DNA of 64,000 nucleotides from Pelagibacterium flavum. Its GTDB lineage: Bacteria > Pseudomonadota > Alphaproteobacteria > Rhizobiales > Devosiaceae. The notes beneath the pieces are model-generated. The model was given only the letters and a program-made list of their open reading frames with translations, made no database searches and was not told where the DNA came from. Numbering within the stretch: the first letter of the stretch is position 1; each line of letters opens with the position of its first letter. Made by a program: the position numbers and the translations under genes. Shown here piece after piece: positions 52,996 through 62,363 of the stretch. The stretch lies in NCBI RefSeq assembly GCF_025854335.1, contig NZ_CP107716.1, positions 3,217,001 through 3,281,000 on the forward strand, written 5' to 3'.

Positions 52996-53753
52996 CGGCG
53001 GTCCGCATCCTGCTGGCGCTTTTCGCGCTCCTGGCCATGCTCACCGGCGCGAGTGCGCAAAGTCTGGTGTTCGGCACCTCCGATCCCACCATTTCGATCC
53101 ATTCCAACTTCGCTGGCGAGACCATAACGCTGTTCGGCAACATCGAGCCCAGTCTCGATGGTACGCCGCCGCAAGGAACGTTTGATGTGGTTTTCGTTAT
53201 TCGTGGACCGGTCGAGGAACGCGTGGTGCGGCGCAAATCGCGCCAGTTCGGCATCATGCTCAATGCCGACCATGCGCTGTTTTCCGGTCTGCCATCGTTT
53301 TATCGCGTGCTGTCGAGCCGGCCGCTCGAAACCATTCTCGATCCCGAAGTCATTGCGGAGCGCAATCTCACCGTCCAAGCTCAGGCTGCCTTGGCGCTTG
53401 AGGAAACGACTGGGAATGTAGCCCTTTTTGAAAACGAGTTGGTGCGGCTGATGGGCGAGGCCAATTTGTACCGAACGGACGAGCGCGGTATCAGCTTTTT
53501 GTCCCCGACCTTTTTTTCCACCCGGGTGATACTTCCGGCCCACGTGCCCAACGGCATTTTTCTTGCCCAGGCGCTGGTGGTGCAAAACGGCCAGGTGGTT
53601 GCCCAGGGCGCGCAGCGCTTTTTTGTCCAGAAGTCGGGATTTGAGCGGTTTATCGGCGAGGCCGCCGTCAACCAACCTTTGCTCTATGGCATCGCCACGG
53701 TGCTGCTGGCGCTCGTTACCGGCTGGCTGGGCGGCGTGCTGTTTCGACGCTGA
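52992..53753 (+). CDS. TIGR02186 family membrane-anchored protein
   Basis: 253-residue protein with a signal peptide (VRILLALFALLAMLTGASAQ), a beta-rich periplasmic domain (FGTSDPTISIHSNFAGETIT, LFGNIEPSLDG) and one C-terminal membrane helix (GIATVLLALVTGWLGGVLF). Family members sit next to TauE/SafE genes in alphaproteobacteria; they probably assist the transporter. GTG start overlapping the upstream stop by 4 bp. Confidence 0.9.
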   Translation: MTAVRILLALFALLAMLTGASAQSLVFGTSDPTISIHSNFAGETITLFGNIEPSLDGTPPQGTFDVVFVIRGPVEERVVRRKSRQFGIMLNADHALFSGLPSFYRVLSSRPLETILDPEVIAERNLTVQAQAALALEETTGNVALFENELVRLMGEANLYRTDERGISFLSPTFFSTRVILPAHVPNGIFLAQALVVQNGQVVAQGAQRFFVQKSGFERFIGEAAVNQPLLYGIATVLLALVTGWLGGVLFRR

Positions 53754-53756
53754 AAC

Positions 53757-54464
53757 TCAACCCGATACCAGACGCTGGCGGCTGATCGGGTAAAGCCTCT
53801 CGCGGCCCAGCATCATCACCTGAATGCAAGCGCGGTCGAACAACCCGGCAAAGGCGGGCGAAAGCACATTGAGACTTCCTGTGGACGCTCCATAGGCGGG
53901 CAGTATCAGAAGGTTCTCATCCCACACAAAACATGGCCGGCGCGAGGACTTGCCATTCATCGACACCCGCGCCGCCGGGTGGAGATGACCGGCGATCAAA
54001 CCGGCAACTCCCGCCTGCGGCTCATGACGCAGTAAACAACCCGAAACAGCCAGTTCGCCGCAGCAGGTGCCGCCGAGCGTATGGGGCGCGGGGTCGTGAT
54101 TGCCGGCGATCCAAACCCAATCAATCTGCGCAACGAGGCCAGCCAGTCGCTCGCGATCATGGACCATGAGCGTTGTAGTGCCCTCGTCGCGATGGAAACT
54201 ATCACCCAACGCAAAGATGCGCCGTGCACGCGTGAGCGCAACATCGCGATCGAGCCGTTTGAGCGTCATCGACGTGTCGTAGGGCGGCAGCAACTGGCCC
54301 GAGCGCGCATAGCTTGACAGCTTTTCGAGATGAAGATCGGCAACGAGCAGGGCTTCGGCGTCCGGCCAGTAGAGCGCACCCGAGGGTAGCGGGAGAAAGG
54401 TTTCGCCCGCAAATCGGATCGTTTCCTGCATCTCGGTGCCGCCAACGGGCTGAGCCTGTGCCAA
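53757..54464 (-). CDS. pdeM: Ligase-associated DNA damage response endonuclease PdeM
   Basis: 235-residue metallophosphoesterase: ALLVADLHLEKLSSYARSGQ, IFALGDSFHRDEG, VWIAGNHDPAP and AGLIAGHLHPAAR give the metal ligands. PdeM genes travel with a DEXH helicase and a ligase in a proposed repair system. Here the helicase gene ends 4 bp upstream on the same strand; no DNA ligase gene is in the window. An ATG at residue 12 (54431) is an alternative start. Confidence 0.92.
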   Translation of the reverse strand: MAQAQPVGGTEMQETIRFAGETFLPLPSGALYWPDAEALLVADLHLEKLSSYARSGQLLPPYDTSMTLKRLDRDVALTRARRIFALGDSFHRDEGTTTLMVHDRERLAGLVAQIDWVWIAGNHDPAPHTLGGTCCGELAVSGCLLRHEPQAGVAGLIAGHLHPAARVSMNGKSSRRPCFVWDENLLILPAYGASTGSLNVLSPAFAGLFDRACIQVMMLGRERLYPISRQRLVSG

Positions 54465-54467
54465 TTG

Positions 54468-56969
54468 CTATCCCTGGTTCGTCGGAATATCTGTGCCGAT
54501 CGCCTCTGCGATCAAATCCTCTGCAGCCTCGCGCAGAACCGCTTCGCGCGCTTCCCCAAAGATCGGCTCCTTGCCGATGTCGAGCAGTACAGGTACCGCA
54601 AGAGGCGAGATTCGGTCCAGCCGCTTGTGCCTGATGTGCCGCCTGATGCGTCTCAGGGCGAGCCCGAGACGTTCGATATCGAGCAATCCCCGCGCAGCAT
54701 CGCGCCGCGTGGCTTCGATCAGAATATGATCGGGCTCGTGCTGGTAGAGCACGTCATAGATGATGTCCGAGCTTACGGTGATCTGACGCCCCGATTTTTC
54801 CTTGCCCGGATGCCGACGCTCGATAAGCCCCGAAATGATAGCACAATTTCGGAAGGTTCGCTTCATCAGCGCCGACTCATCGAGCCAGGCCTCCAGATCG
54901 TCACCCAGCATATCCTCATCGAACAATTGATCGAGCGAAAGCCGATCCGAAGCGATCAACGCTCCAAGGTCGGCGGCGCACCAGATGGCCAGCGCATAAT
55001 CGGAAGCGACGAAGCCCAAGGGCTGCGCTCGGGCCCGCTCGAGCCTTCGCGTTAGCAACATTCCCAATGTCTGATGGGCCAGGCGTCCCTCGAAGGGATA
55101 GCAGACCATGTAGTGCTTGTCGGCACGCGGAAATGTTTCCACCAAAAGGCTGTCGCTGTCGGGCAGCACCGAAGCGTAATTTTGCAGGTCCAGCCACTCG
55201 CGCACCTGATCGGGCAGGACACGCCAACCCTCTGGATCGGCGAGGATCTTGCGCACCTTGTCGGCCAGAAAGGTCGAGAGCGGAAATTTTCCGCCCATAT
55301 AAGAGGGAATTTTCGGATTGTCGGAAAACGAGCGCGACACATAGGCCTCGGTTTCCACGACCCCCTCGAAGGCAACGATCTCGCCGCCGAACATGAAGGT
55401 GTCACCGCGCACGAGTTGATCGATGAAATACTCCTCGATCTCTCCCAACATCCTGCCCCCGCGCCCGATCGGCCCTGTCGTTGCGCCCTTGCGCACACCG
55501 CGGGCCCGCACCAGCCGCACCTTGAGCATTGGCTCCTCGACAATGGTGCCGACATTAAGCCGGTACTGTTGGGCGATCTGTGGATTGGCAATCCGCCAGA
55601 GCCCGTCGGCGGTCTTGCGCAGCTTTGCAAACCGTTCATAGGCCCGTAGCGCGTATCCACCGGTCGAAACGAAATCGAGAACCCGGTGAAATTTTTCTCG
55701 CGTCAGGTCCTTGTAGGGCCAGGCCGAGATGATTTCGGCAAAAGTTTCATCCTCATCAAGGGGGTCGGCGCAGGCTCGCCCCAGAATGTGCTGGGCGAGC
55801 ACGTCCAGACCGCCGGACAGAGGTGTTTCGCTGTCCTGCGCACCCTCGGCCACGGCCTCCAGCGCCGCCTCGCATTCGAGCACTTCGAACCGGTTGGCGG
55901 GAACGAACATGGCTTTGGACGGTTCGTCGAGCCGGTGGTTGGCGCGCCCGATCCTCTGGAGCATGCGTGACGCCCCCTTTGGCGCGCCGACCTGCACGAC
56001 CAGATCGACGTCGCCCCAGTCGATGCCCAGATCGAGCGTTGAGGTACAGACGACGGCGCGCAGCACGCCAGACACCATGGCACTTTCGACCTTGCGGCGC
56101 TGTTCGACCGAGAGCGAACCGTGATGGAGCGCAATCGGCAGCGCCTCGTCGTTGATTGCCCAGAGGTTCTGGAACAGCATCTCGGCCTGCGATCGCGTGT
56201 TGACGAACAGCAGTGTCGTGCCGTGCTGTTTGATCGTTGCGTAAAGGTCGGGCACCGCATAGGCGGCGGAATGGCCCGCCCAGGGCAGTCTCTCCTCGCT
56301 GGCGAGGATCGAAAGCTGCGGCGCTGCGCCGCCGGGCGCATTAAGCAGCACCGCCGGATTTGGCGCGACAGGCGCAGCGATCCAATCTCGCAGGATTTCG
56401 GGCTGGGCGACAGTCGCCGAAAGCGCGGTGACCTTCACATCGGGCGACAATCTGGCCAGTCGCGCGACACCAAGGCTGAGCAGGTCGCCGCGTTTGGAGG
56501 TGACGAGCGCGTGCAATTCATCGAGCACGACACGCCGCAGGCTTCCGAACAGCCTGACGCTGTCGGGATGGCTTAAGAGCAGCGCCAGTTGTTCGGGCGT
56601 CGTCATCAGGATGTGTGGTGGATCGAAGCGCTGGCGCTGACGGCGCGAGGCGGGCGTGTCTCCGGTCCGGGTTTCGACCTTGATCTTCAATCCCATTTCG
56701 CGCACCGGATCGCCCAGATTGCGCGCCACATCGACGGCCAGCGCCTTGAGCGGTGAAATGTAGAGCGTGTGCAGCCCTTCCATGGGGCTGCCGATCAAAT
56801 CCTCAATGGAGGGCAGGAACCCAGCCAGCGTCTTGCCCGCCCCCGTCGGAGCGATTAGCAACACCGAATTGCCGGCTCGTTCGGCTTCGAGCACTGCCAA
56901 TTGGTGCGGGCGTGCCTGCCAGCCCTTGGCGGCAAACCAGTCGGCAACAATGGGTGAAAGTGCGGTCAC
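54468..56969 (-). CDS. Ligase-associated DNA damage response DEXH-box helicase (Lhr-like)
   Basis: 833-residue helicase. Walker A in LLIAPTGAGKTLAGFLPSIE, DExH in VVLDELHALVTSKRGDLLSL, motif III SAT (KVTALSATVAQPE), motif V/VI in TSTLDLGIDWGDVDLVVQVG and MLQRIGRANHRLDEPSKAMF; the Lhr-type winged-helix and C-terminal core follow. Full length for the family. Co-transcribed with pdeM. It acts on damaged DNA or RNA:DNA hybrids. Confidence 0.93.
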   Translation of the reverse strand: MTALSPIVADWFAAKGWQARPHQLAVLEAERAGNSVLLIAPTGAGKTLAGFLPSIEDLIGSPMEGLHTLYISPLKALAVDVARNLGDPVREMGLKIKVETRTGDTPASRRQRQRFDPPHILMTTPEQLALLLSHPDSVRLFGSLRRVVLDELHALVTSKRGDLLSLGVARLARLSPDVKVTALSATVAQPEILRDWIAAPVAPNPAVLLNAPGGAAPQLSILASEERLPWAGHSAAYAVPDLYATIKQHGTTLLFVNTRSQAEMLFQNLWAINDEALPIALHHGSLSVEQRRKVESAMVSGVLRAVVCTSTLDLGIDWGDVDLVVQVGAPKGASRMLQRIGRANHRLDEPSKAMFVPANRFEVLECEAALEAVAEGAQDSETPLSGGLDVLAQHILGRACADPLDEDETFAEIISAWPYKDLTREKFHRVLDFVSTGGYALRAYERFAKLRKTADGLWRIANPQIAQQYRLNVGTIVEEPMLKVRLVRARGVRKGATTGPIGRGGRMLGEIEEYFIDQLVRGDTFMFGGEIVAFEGVVETEAYVSRSFSDNPKIPSYMGGKFPLSTFLADKVRKILADPEGWRVLPDQVREWLDLQNYASVLPDSDSLLVETFPRADKHYMVCYPFEGRLAHQTLGMLLTRRLERARAQPLGFVASDYALAIWCAADLGALIASDRLSLDQLFDEDMLGDDLEAWLDESALMKRTFRNCAIISGLIERRHPGKEKSGRQITVSSDIIYDVLYQHEPDHILIEATRRDAARGLLDIERLGLALRRIRRHIRHKRLDRISPLAVPVLLDIGKEPIFGEAREAVLREAAEDLIAEAIGTDIPTNQG

Positions 56970-57017
56970 GATATCGGCAGCTATTTAATTGGCCATTGTC
57001 GGCGCCTATGTGGCATC

Positions 57018-57356
57018 ATGAGCAGAATCGATGGACCCGATGGACCGATGCCCGACACTATGGACAACCGTGAGACAAATCAAAGAGCGAGCTGGCTGGA
57101 ATCGTTTCTTGGCGGAACGCCGGGACGGGTCGTTGTCCGACTGATTCTGATGAGCTTGGTCGTGGGCTTTTTGATGTCGATCTTCGGGATCAGCCCGGAC
57201 GCTATTTTCCGCTCTATTCAAGGCTTCATCAATTCGATCTTCGACAACGGGTTCGGGGTTTTCCGCGACGCCTTCGCCTATATGCTGACCGGAGCGGTGA
57301 TCGTTCTGCCGTTGTGGTTCATTGGACGCCTGATGGCGGCCGGGCGGCGGCGCTAG
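57018..57356 (+). CDS. DUF6460-like small membrane protein
   Basis: 112 residues from ATG 57018, with further ATGs at 57048 and 57060. Core: SWLESFLGGTPGRVVVRLIL then MSLVVGFLMSIFGISPDAIF, an amphipathic stretch, and a second helix (AYMLTGAVIVLPLWFIGRLM). Two membrane segments and a basic C-terminal end. Small proteins with this LGG(S/T)P...R motif are common in Hyphomicrobiales; function is unknown. The N-terminal start is unclear because no strong ribosome site is visible. Confidence 0.65.
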   Translation: MSRIDGPDGPMPDTMDNRETNQRASWLESFLGGTPGRVVVRLILMSLVVGFLMSIFGISPDAIFRSIQGFINSIFDNGFGVFRDAFAYMLTGAVIVLPLWFIGRLMAAGRRR

Positions 57357-57452
57357 CGCATAGCCTGTTGAGCAGATCGGCGGCGGCAATTAGGATGGCA
57401 CGAGCGACACTCTCCGCCGCGCCCCAATTTAAAGCCATTCAAGGTTCTGCCC

Positions 57453-58220
57453 ATGTCTCCCGTCATCTTCATCACCGGCGCCACGTCGGGCTTCGGCGCG
57501 GCCACCGCGCGGCTTTTTGCAAAGAACGGCTGGAAGGTGATCGCCACGGGCCGCAGGCGTGAGCGGCTGGCCGAGCTTGAGGCCGAGTTCCCCGAAATCG
57601 TCCACGGCATCGAAATGGATTTGACCGACAAGGCCTCGATAAAACGCGCGGTCGCGGCGATCCCGGAAAATTTCAAACCGATCACCTGCCTGTTCAACAA
57701 TGGCGGGCTGGCCCTGGGCACGGGCGCCGTCCCGGAGGTCGATACCGATCAATGGCAGACCATGATCGACACCAACATCGTGGGCCTGCTGCATACGACC
57801 CTCGAGGTGCTGCCGCTCGTCAAGCAAGTGGGCCGAGGCTCCTCGATCATCAATGTCGGATCGATCGCCGGGCGCTTTGCCTATACCGGCGGCAACGTCT
57901 ATGGGGCGACAAAGGCCTTCGTGCATCAGTTTTCGATGAATTTACGCACCGACACCATGGGGACAGGCATTCGCATCACATCGCTTGAACCGGGGCATGC
58001 GAAATCGGAATTCACCGCAGTACGCACGGGCGGGGATTTCGAGGCCAACGAGAAAATGTATGCCGACAACGAACCGCTGCTGCCCGAGGACATCGCCAAT
58101 ACCGTCTGGTGGCTGGCCAACCTGCCCGCGCACGTGAACGTTAATTCCATCGAGATCATGCCGGTCTGCCAGGTCCCAACCCGGCCAGTTCTGCTCAAAA
58201 CGAGCGACTTTGAGAATTAG
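57453..58220 (+). CDS. SDR family oxidoreductase (YdfG-like)
   Basis: 255-residue short-chain dehydrogenase. NADP-binding FITGATSGFGAATARLFAKN and TGRRRERL (Arg favours NADPH), LFNNGGLALG, catalytic Ser in INVGSIAGRFAYTGG and Tyr/Lys in VYGATKAFVHQFS. It resembles E. coli YdfG (3-hydroxy acid / serine dehydrogenase), including the C-terminal PVCQVPTRPVL. Confidence 0.9.
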   Translation: MSPVIFITGATSGFGAATARLFAKNGWKVIATGRRRERLAELEAEFPEIVHGIEMDLTDKASIKRAVAAIPENFKPITCLFNNGGLALGTGAVPEVDTDQWQTMIDTNIVGLLHTTLEVLPLVKQVGRGSSIINVGSIAGRFAYTGGNVYGATKAFVHQFSMNLRTDTMGTGIRITSLEPGHAKSEFTAVRTGGDFEANEKMYADNEPLLPEDIANTVWWLANLPAHVNVNSIEIMPVCQVPTRPVLLKTSDFEN

Positions 58221-58273
58221 ATCGGAGCAGAATCGGATAGCGTAGTCATCCCTCCTCTTCCCGGTTCCCTTCG

Positions 58274-59611
58274 ATGAGCATATCGGTTCACCCCTTCGAG
58301 GTTCACCATCGCGATGTGTGGGCCATAGCCGTTCCGGCGTCGGTGGCGTTTATCACCGAGCCGGTGGCGGGCATCATCGATACCGCCGTCATCGGGCAGT
58401 TGGGCGATGCGGGGCTGCTGGGAGGGCTTTCGCTCGGTGCCGCGGCGTTCAGTGTCGTGTTCGCCCTGGCCTTTTTCCTGCGCTTTGGAACGGCTGGGCT
58501 GACGGCACAGGCGGTCGGCGCGCGCGATCCGCTCGACGGGCTGCTTCATGTGGTGCGCGCCATGGTCGCTGCAGCCCTGTTGAGTGCGCTACTTCTGGCG
58601 CTCTCCTATCCCATCTATCTCGGGTTTGCAGCCGCGCTGGCTCCGCCACCCGATGCTGCGGGGGCGTTTGCCGAGTATATGGGCATACGCATGTGGTCGG
58701 TGCCGTTCGTGCTCATCAATTTTGTGCTGCTGGGATGGTTTTACGGCCGGGCCGATGCGCGCACCGGCATGTGGCTGCAGATTCTTATCAACGTCATCAA
58801 TATCATGCTCAGCGTCTGGTTCGTTTTGGAGCTGGGCTGGGGCGTTCCCGGTGTCGCCTGGGCCACCGTTATCGGGCAAGGCGTTGCCGCTGTCGCCGGG
58901 GTGGTCCTCGCCATCCATCATTATGGCGGCATCAAGCCGATCCTTGCCAATACGACCCTTGCTGCCCTGCTCGACGTTGCAGCGATCAAACGGATGATCG
59001 GTTTGAGCCGAGATCTTATTATCCGTTCGGCAGCTTTGATGGGCGCCTTCGCCTATTTCGCCGCACAAGGGGCGCGCATGGGCGAGATCGAATTGGCGTC
59101 CAACGCAATTCTGCTGCAACTGTTTTCGGTCTCGGCATTCTTTCTCGACGGCATTGCCACGGCCTCCGAGCAATTGTGCGGCAAGGCGGTCGGGGCGCGC
59201 TGGCGTCCGGCTTTCGAGCGCGCGACCAAACTCACGCTGGGCTGGGGCCTGCTGATTGCGGGGATGCTGAGCGCTCTTTTGCTCAGTTTTGGATGGTTGG
59301 CTATCGATCTGATGACCACCAACGCCCAAGTGCGCGAAATGGCCCGGGTCTATCTGATGATGGCAGCCCTGACCCCGCTCACCGGGATGCCCGCCTTCGT
59401 CTATGACGGCGTGATGATCGGCGCGACCTTCAACGTCACAATGCGCAACGGGATGATCGTTTCGCTCATTGTCTATCTTGCAACCGCCATGATCCTGCAG
59501 CCGTTCCTGGGTCTTTGGGGGTTGTGGATCGCGCTGCATGTGCTGCTGCTCGTGCGAGCCGGCATTTATGCACTCGCCATCGAACGGCGGAAGAACGAGA
59601 TTTTCGCCTAG
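58274..59611 (+). CDS. MATE family efflux transporter (DinF-like)
   Basis: 445-residue inner-membrane protein with about twelve helices in two halves. N-terminal HRDVWAIAVPASVAFITEPV, AGIIDTAVIGQLGDAGLLGG and the mid-protein VSAFFLDGIATASEQLCGKA VG motif are typical of the DinF group. Exports drugs or metabolites with Na+ or H+ exchange. It overlaps the convergent pyrD by 4 bp. Confidence 0.92.
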   Translation: MSISVHPFEVHHRDVWAIAVPASVAFITEPVAGIIDTAVIGQLGDAGLLGGLSLGAAAFSVVFALAFFLRFGTAGLTAQAVGARDPLDGLLHVVRAMVAAALLSALLLALSYPIYLGFAAALAPPPDAAGAFAEYMGIRMWSVPFVLINFVLLGWFYGRADARTGMWLQILINVINIMLSVWFVLELGWGVPGVAWATVIGQGVAAVAGVVLAIHHYGGIKPILANTTLAALLDVAAIKRMIGLSRDLIIRSAALMGAFAYFAAQGARMGEIELASNAILLQLFSVSAFFLDGIATASEQLCGKAVGARWRPAFERATKLTLGWGLLIAGMLSALLLSFGWLAIDLMTTNAQVREMARVYLMMAALTPLTGMPAFVYDGVMIGATFNVTMRNGMIVSLIVYLATAMILQPFLGLWGLWIALHVLLLVRAGIYALAIERRKNEIFA

Positions 59612-60711
59612 ATCGCTATTCTGCCTTCAGCCCAGTCCTTGACCGCCACGCCAGTGAGTCCCGATACATTGGAAAGCCTGCGTTCAATAACGGCCTGCGC
59701 GAGCCCGGACTTGATCTCCTCGACCATCTCGAGCCCGCCATAGACCAGAGCCGAATAGAGCTGGACAACATTGGCGCCCGCCTCGAGTTTGGCAATGGCG
59801 CTTTGGGCCGAGTGAATGCCGCCCACGCCGATCAGCGGGAATTCCGGACCAAGACGCAAGCGCATCTGGGCCAGGCGCCGTGTTGCCAGATTGAACAACG
59901 GCCTGCCCGAAAGCCCGCCTGTTTCGCCGGCGTTTTCGAGACCGGCTACCGTGTCGCGCGAAATTGTCGTGTTGGAAACGATCAGCCCGTCGATGCCGCT
60001 TTTGAGCACTGTTTTAGCGACGGAATCCATTTCAGCTTCATCAAGATCCGGTGCGATCTTGAGCAGTATCGCGGTCTGGCGTGGCTGGGCAGCCCGGGTT
60101 TCCATCAGAGCGGCCAGCAGGCGCTTGAGTGCGTCTTCCGCCTGAAGATTGCGCAGGCCGGGCGTGTTGGGCGAGGAGATGTTGGCCGTAAGGTAATCGG
60201 CAAGCGGCGAGAAGGTCTTCACGCCAGCAATGTAATCGGCAACGAAGTCCTCGCTGTCCTTATTGGCACCGATATTGACGCCAACGACCTCGCCCAGCGT
60301 CCGGTCCTTGAGCCGTTCGAAAGCGGCTTGATGACCTTCGTTGTTAAATCCCAGTCGGTTGATAACACCCATCGCATCGGGGATGCGGAATACTCTTGGG
60401 GTAGGATTTCCCTTTTGGGGTCGCGGGGTGACCGTTCCAACTTCCACAAAACCGAAACCGGCCCTGGCGAGCGGTGCGAACACTTCGGCATTCTTGTCAA
60501 AACCCGGTGCCATGCCAATGGGATTGGGCAGCTCCAGTCCGCAGAATGAGATGGCCAGGCTTGTCGGTGAGGGCGCTCCGGACGGCACCAGGCCGAATTT
60601 GAGCGCGTTGATTGTCGCCCTGTGTGCAGTTTCGGCATCCATGCGCATCAGAGCGTCCTGCGCCAGCTTCTGAACCGTAGCGTTGTGCAGAAAATCACCT
60701 ATGCCCATCAT
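59608..60711 (-). CDS. pyrD: Quinone-dependent dihydroorotate dehydrogenase
   Basis: 367-residue class 2 enzyme, membrane-associated, oxidising dihydroorotate to orotate in pyrimidine synthesis. N-terminal helix (MMGIGDFLHNATVQKLAQDA), then LPNPIGMAPGFDKNAEVFAP, GFVEVGTVTPRPQKGNPTPR, RVFRIPDAMGVINRLGFNN, LTANISSPNTPGLRNLQ (catalytic Ser) and SNTTISR. The start overlaps the DUF952 stop, so the two are co-transcribed. Confidence 0.95.
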   Translation of the reverse strand: MMGIGDFLHNATVQKLAQDALMRMDAETAHRATINALKFGLVPSGAPSPTSLAISFCGLELPNPIGMAPGFDKNAEVFAPLARAGFGFVEVGTVTPRPQKGNPTPRVFRIPDAMGVINRLGFNNEGHQAAFERLKDRTLGEVVGVNIGANKDSEDFVADYIAGVKTFSPLADYLTANISSPNTPGLRNLQAEDALKRLLAALMETRAAQPRQTAILLKIAPDLDEAEMDSVAKTVLKSGIDGLIVSNTTISRDTVAGLENAGETGGLSGRPLFNLATRRLAQMRLRLGPEFPLIGVGGIHSAQSAIAKLEAGANVVQLYSALVYGGLEMVEEIKSGLAQAVIERRLSNVSGLTGVAVKDWAEGRIAI

Positions 60712-61052
60712 GAAATCTCCGGCAGATCGAACCCACCATCCGGCCGGGCAGCGAGATCTCGCTCTGCAATGACCGCTGCCATCGGCAATGGCGCATAAAG
60801 GTGGGGGAAAAGCTGCCCGCCGCGCGAGGGCTCCCAGACGAGGTCAGTGCCGATCAGGTCGGGATCGATTGTCGCCAGAACCAGCCCGGAGGCGCCGCGA
60901 TAGTGTTTTTCAAGCGTTTCGGCCAACTGGGTGGCGGTCGAAAAATGGATATAGCCATCGGCCATATCGACCGGAGTTCCCACCAATTGTCCCGCGCCGC
61001 GCGCGGTTGTCCAGTCCTGGGTGGCAGCGATTTTATAGATCGGTTCGGCCAT
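60708..61052 (-). CDS. DUF952 family protein
   Basis: 114-residue protein: PIYKIAATQDWTTARGAGQL, DMADGYIHFSTATQLAETLE and LVWEPSRGGQLFPHLYAPLP. These are the DUF952 signatures (a fold near ADP-ribosyl-type enzymes), commonly found upstream of pyrD. Start at 61052, stop overlapping the pyrD start. Confidence 0.9.
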   Translation of the reverse strand: MAEPIYKIAATQDWTTARGAGQLVGTPVDMADGYIHFSTATQLAETLEKHYRGASGLVLATIDPDLIGTDLVWEPSRGGQLFPHLYAPLPMAAVIAERDLAARPDGGFDLPEIS

Positions 61053-61193
61053 AAATTCTCCTATGGTGCTTGGTCTAACGGGCTGTGAGGGCCCTGCCAA
61101 GCTTGGAAATATCTTTACAAGCGACTAACGAGGTATTAGGACTAGTTTCCGAACTATAGGGATATTATTCCTTTTTCTGGAACCTGATTGTCC

Positions 61194-61829
61194 ATGTTGT
61201 CTCATCGCGCCATATGGGAAGCTCTCGATAGCCTGGCCGACCGGCACGGCCTGTCGGCGTCGGGTCTTGCCAAGCTGGCGGGGCTGGATGCCACCGCGTT
61301 CAATCCGTCCAAGCGCGTCAGCAAGGATGGGCGTGAGCGTTGGCCGTCCACCGAATCGATTGCCAAGGTGCTCGAGGCGACCAGCGAAAATTTCGATTCC
61401 CTGCTTTCGGGCGGACTGAATTACAGCCAGAGCGCGGCGGCCAGCCGGGCGGTTCCGCTGCTGGGTTTTGCGCAGGCCGGATCGGGCGGCTATTTCGATG
61501 CTGCGGGCTTTCCGGTCGGTCAGGGATGGGATGAGGTCCGCTTTCCCGGCCTGGGTGACGGCACAGCCTATGCGCTTGAAGTGACTGGTGAATCCATGCA
61601 GCCGCTCTATCGGGACGGTGACTATATCATCGTCTCGCCCACCGAACAGTTGCGGCGCGGCGACCGGGTGGTGGCGCGCACGCAGGATGGGGAGGTGATG
61701 GCCAAGATTTTGCACCGGCGCACCGAAAAACAGATCGAATTGCATTCGATCAATCCCGATCACCCGCCGAGAATCTTCAAGCCCGAAGAAATCGACTGGA
61801 TCGCCCGGATTCTGTGGGCCAGCCAGTAG
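61194..61829 (+). CDS. Helix-turn-helix repressor with S24 peptidase-like domain
   Basis: 211-residue regulator. N-terminal DNA-binding domain (HGLSASGLAKLAGLDATAFN, PSTESIAKVLEAT) and a LexA/CI-type C-terminal domain with Ser in YALEVTGESMQPLYRDGDYI and Lys in DGEVMAKILHRR. Both catalytic residues are present, so self-cleavage is possible. The target is unknown; it may respond to damage or stress. ATG at 61194 is preferred over TTG at 61188. Confidence 0.88.
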   Translation: MLSHRAIWEALDSLADRHGLSASGLAKLAGLDATAFNPSKRVSKDGRERWPSTESIAKVLEATSENFDSLLSGGLNYSQSAAASRAVPLLGFAQAGSGGYFDAAGFPVGQGWDEVRFPGLGDGTAYALEVTGESMQPLYRDGDYIIVSPTEQLRRGDRVVARTQDGEVMAKILHRRTEKQIELHSINPDHPPRIFKPEEIDWIARILWASQ

Positions 61830-61856
61830 CAGCCGCCCACAGCACGGTTTGAGCAA

Positions 61857-62273
61857 TCAACACCCGGCACGCATAAGCAGATCGTCGATGATGATCGGGG
61901 TTGCGGGTATCGACGGCCAGGTTTCCGTATCCGGCGCGCCTGCGGAAATCGCCGCCCAGGCAGTATCGTTGCCGACGCTGAATGACCCCGTGCACGACAC
62001 CGACAAACCTGCGCTCCGAGCCTGTGCCAGAAGATGAGCCGCACTCTCGGCCACGCTGGTGAGATAGAAGCTGAGGCGCTCACGCGCATTGGCTTCGCTG
62101 CCGGCCCGGGCTATCAGATCGGCAACATGGGCAACCGAGATCTGTCCTTGCCCTGTGCGCCCCGGAAACTGTGCCATGGCATGAGTGGAAGCGAGGAACG
62201 GCAACGTTGCCAACGCAGTGAGAACGGCACGCGCAAAGCTGGCGCCGGATGGGGAAATTTCTGGGAAGCTCAT
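61857..62273 (-). CDS. Secreted hypothetical protein
   Basis: 138-residue protein with a signal peptide (FARAVLTALATLPFLASTHA, cleavage near AMA-Q). The mature part has a helical stretch (VAHVADLIARAGSEANARER) and two Cys (VSCTGSF and the final residues RAGC). Start at 62273 behind GGAGTTTTCG. No family is recognised. It converges with the S24-type repressor gene. Confidence 0.6.
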   Translation of the reverse strand: MSFPEISPSGASFARAVLTALATLPFLASTHAMAQFPGRTGQGQISVAHVADLIARAGSEANARERLSFYLTSVAESAAHLLAQARSAGLSVSCTGSFSVGNDTAWAAISAGAPDTETWPSIPATPIIIDDLLMRAGC

Positions 62274-62363
62274 CGAAAACTCCTTCTTGCACGATGAAAG
62301 AGTCATATCGTTTTGCATATAAAATTTATTGTTAAACAATAATTTTTATGCTCTTCTATCGCA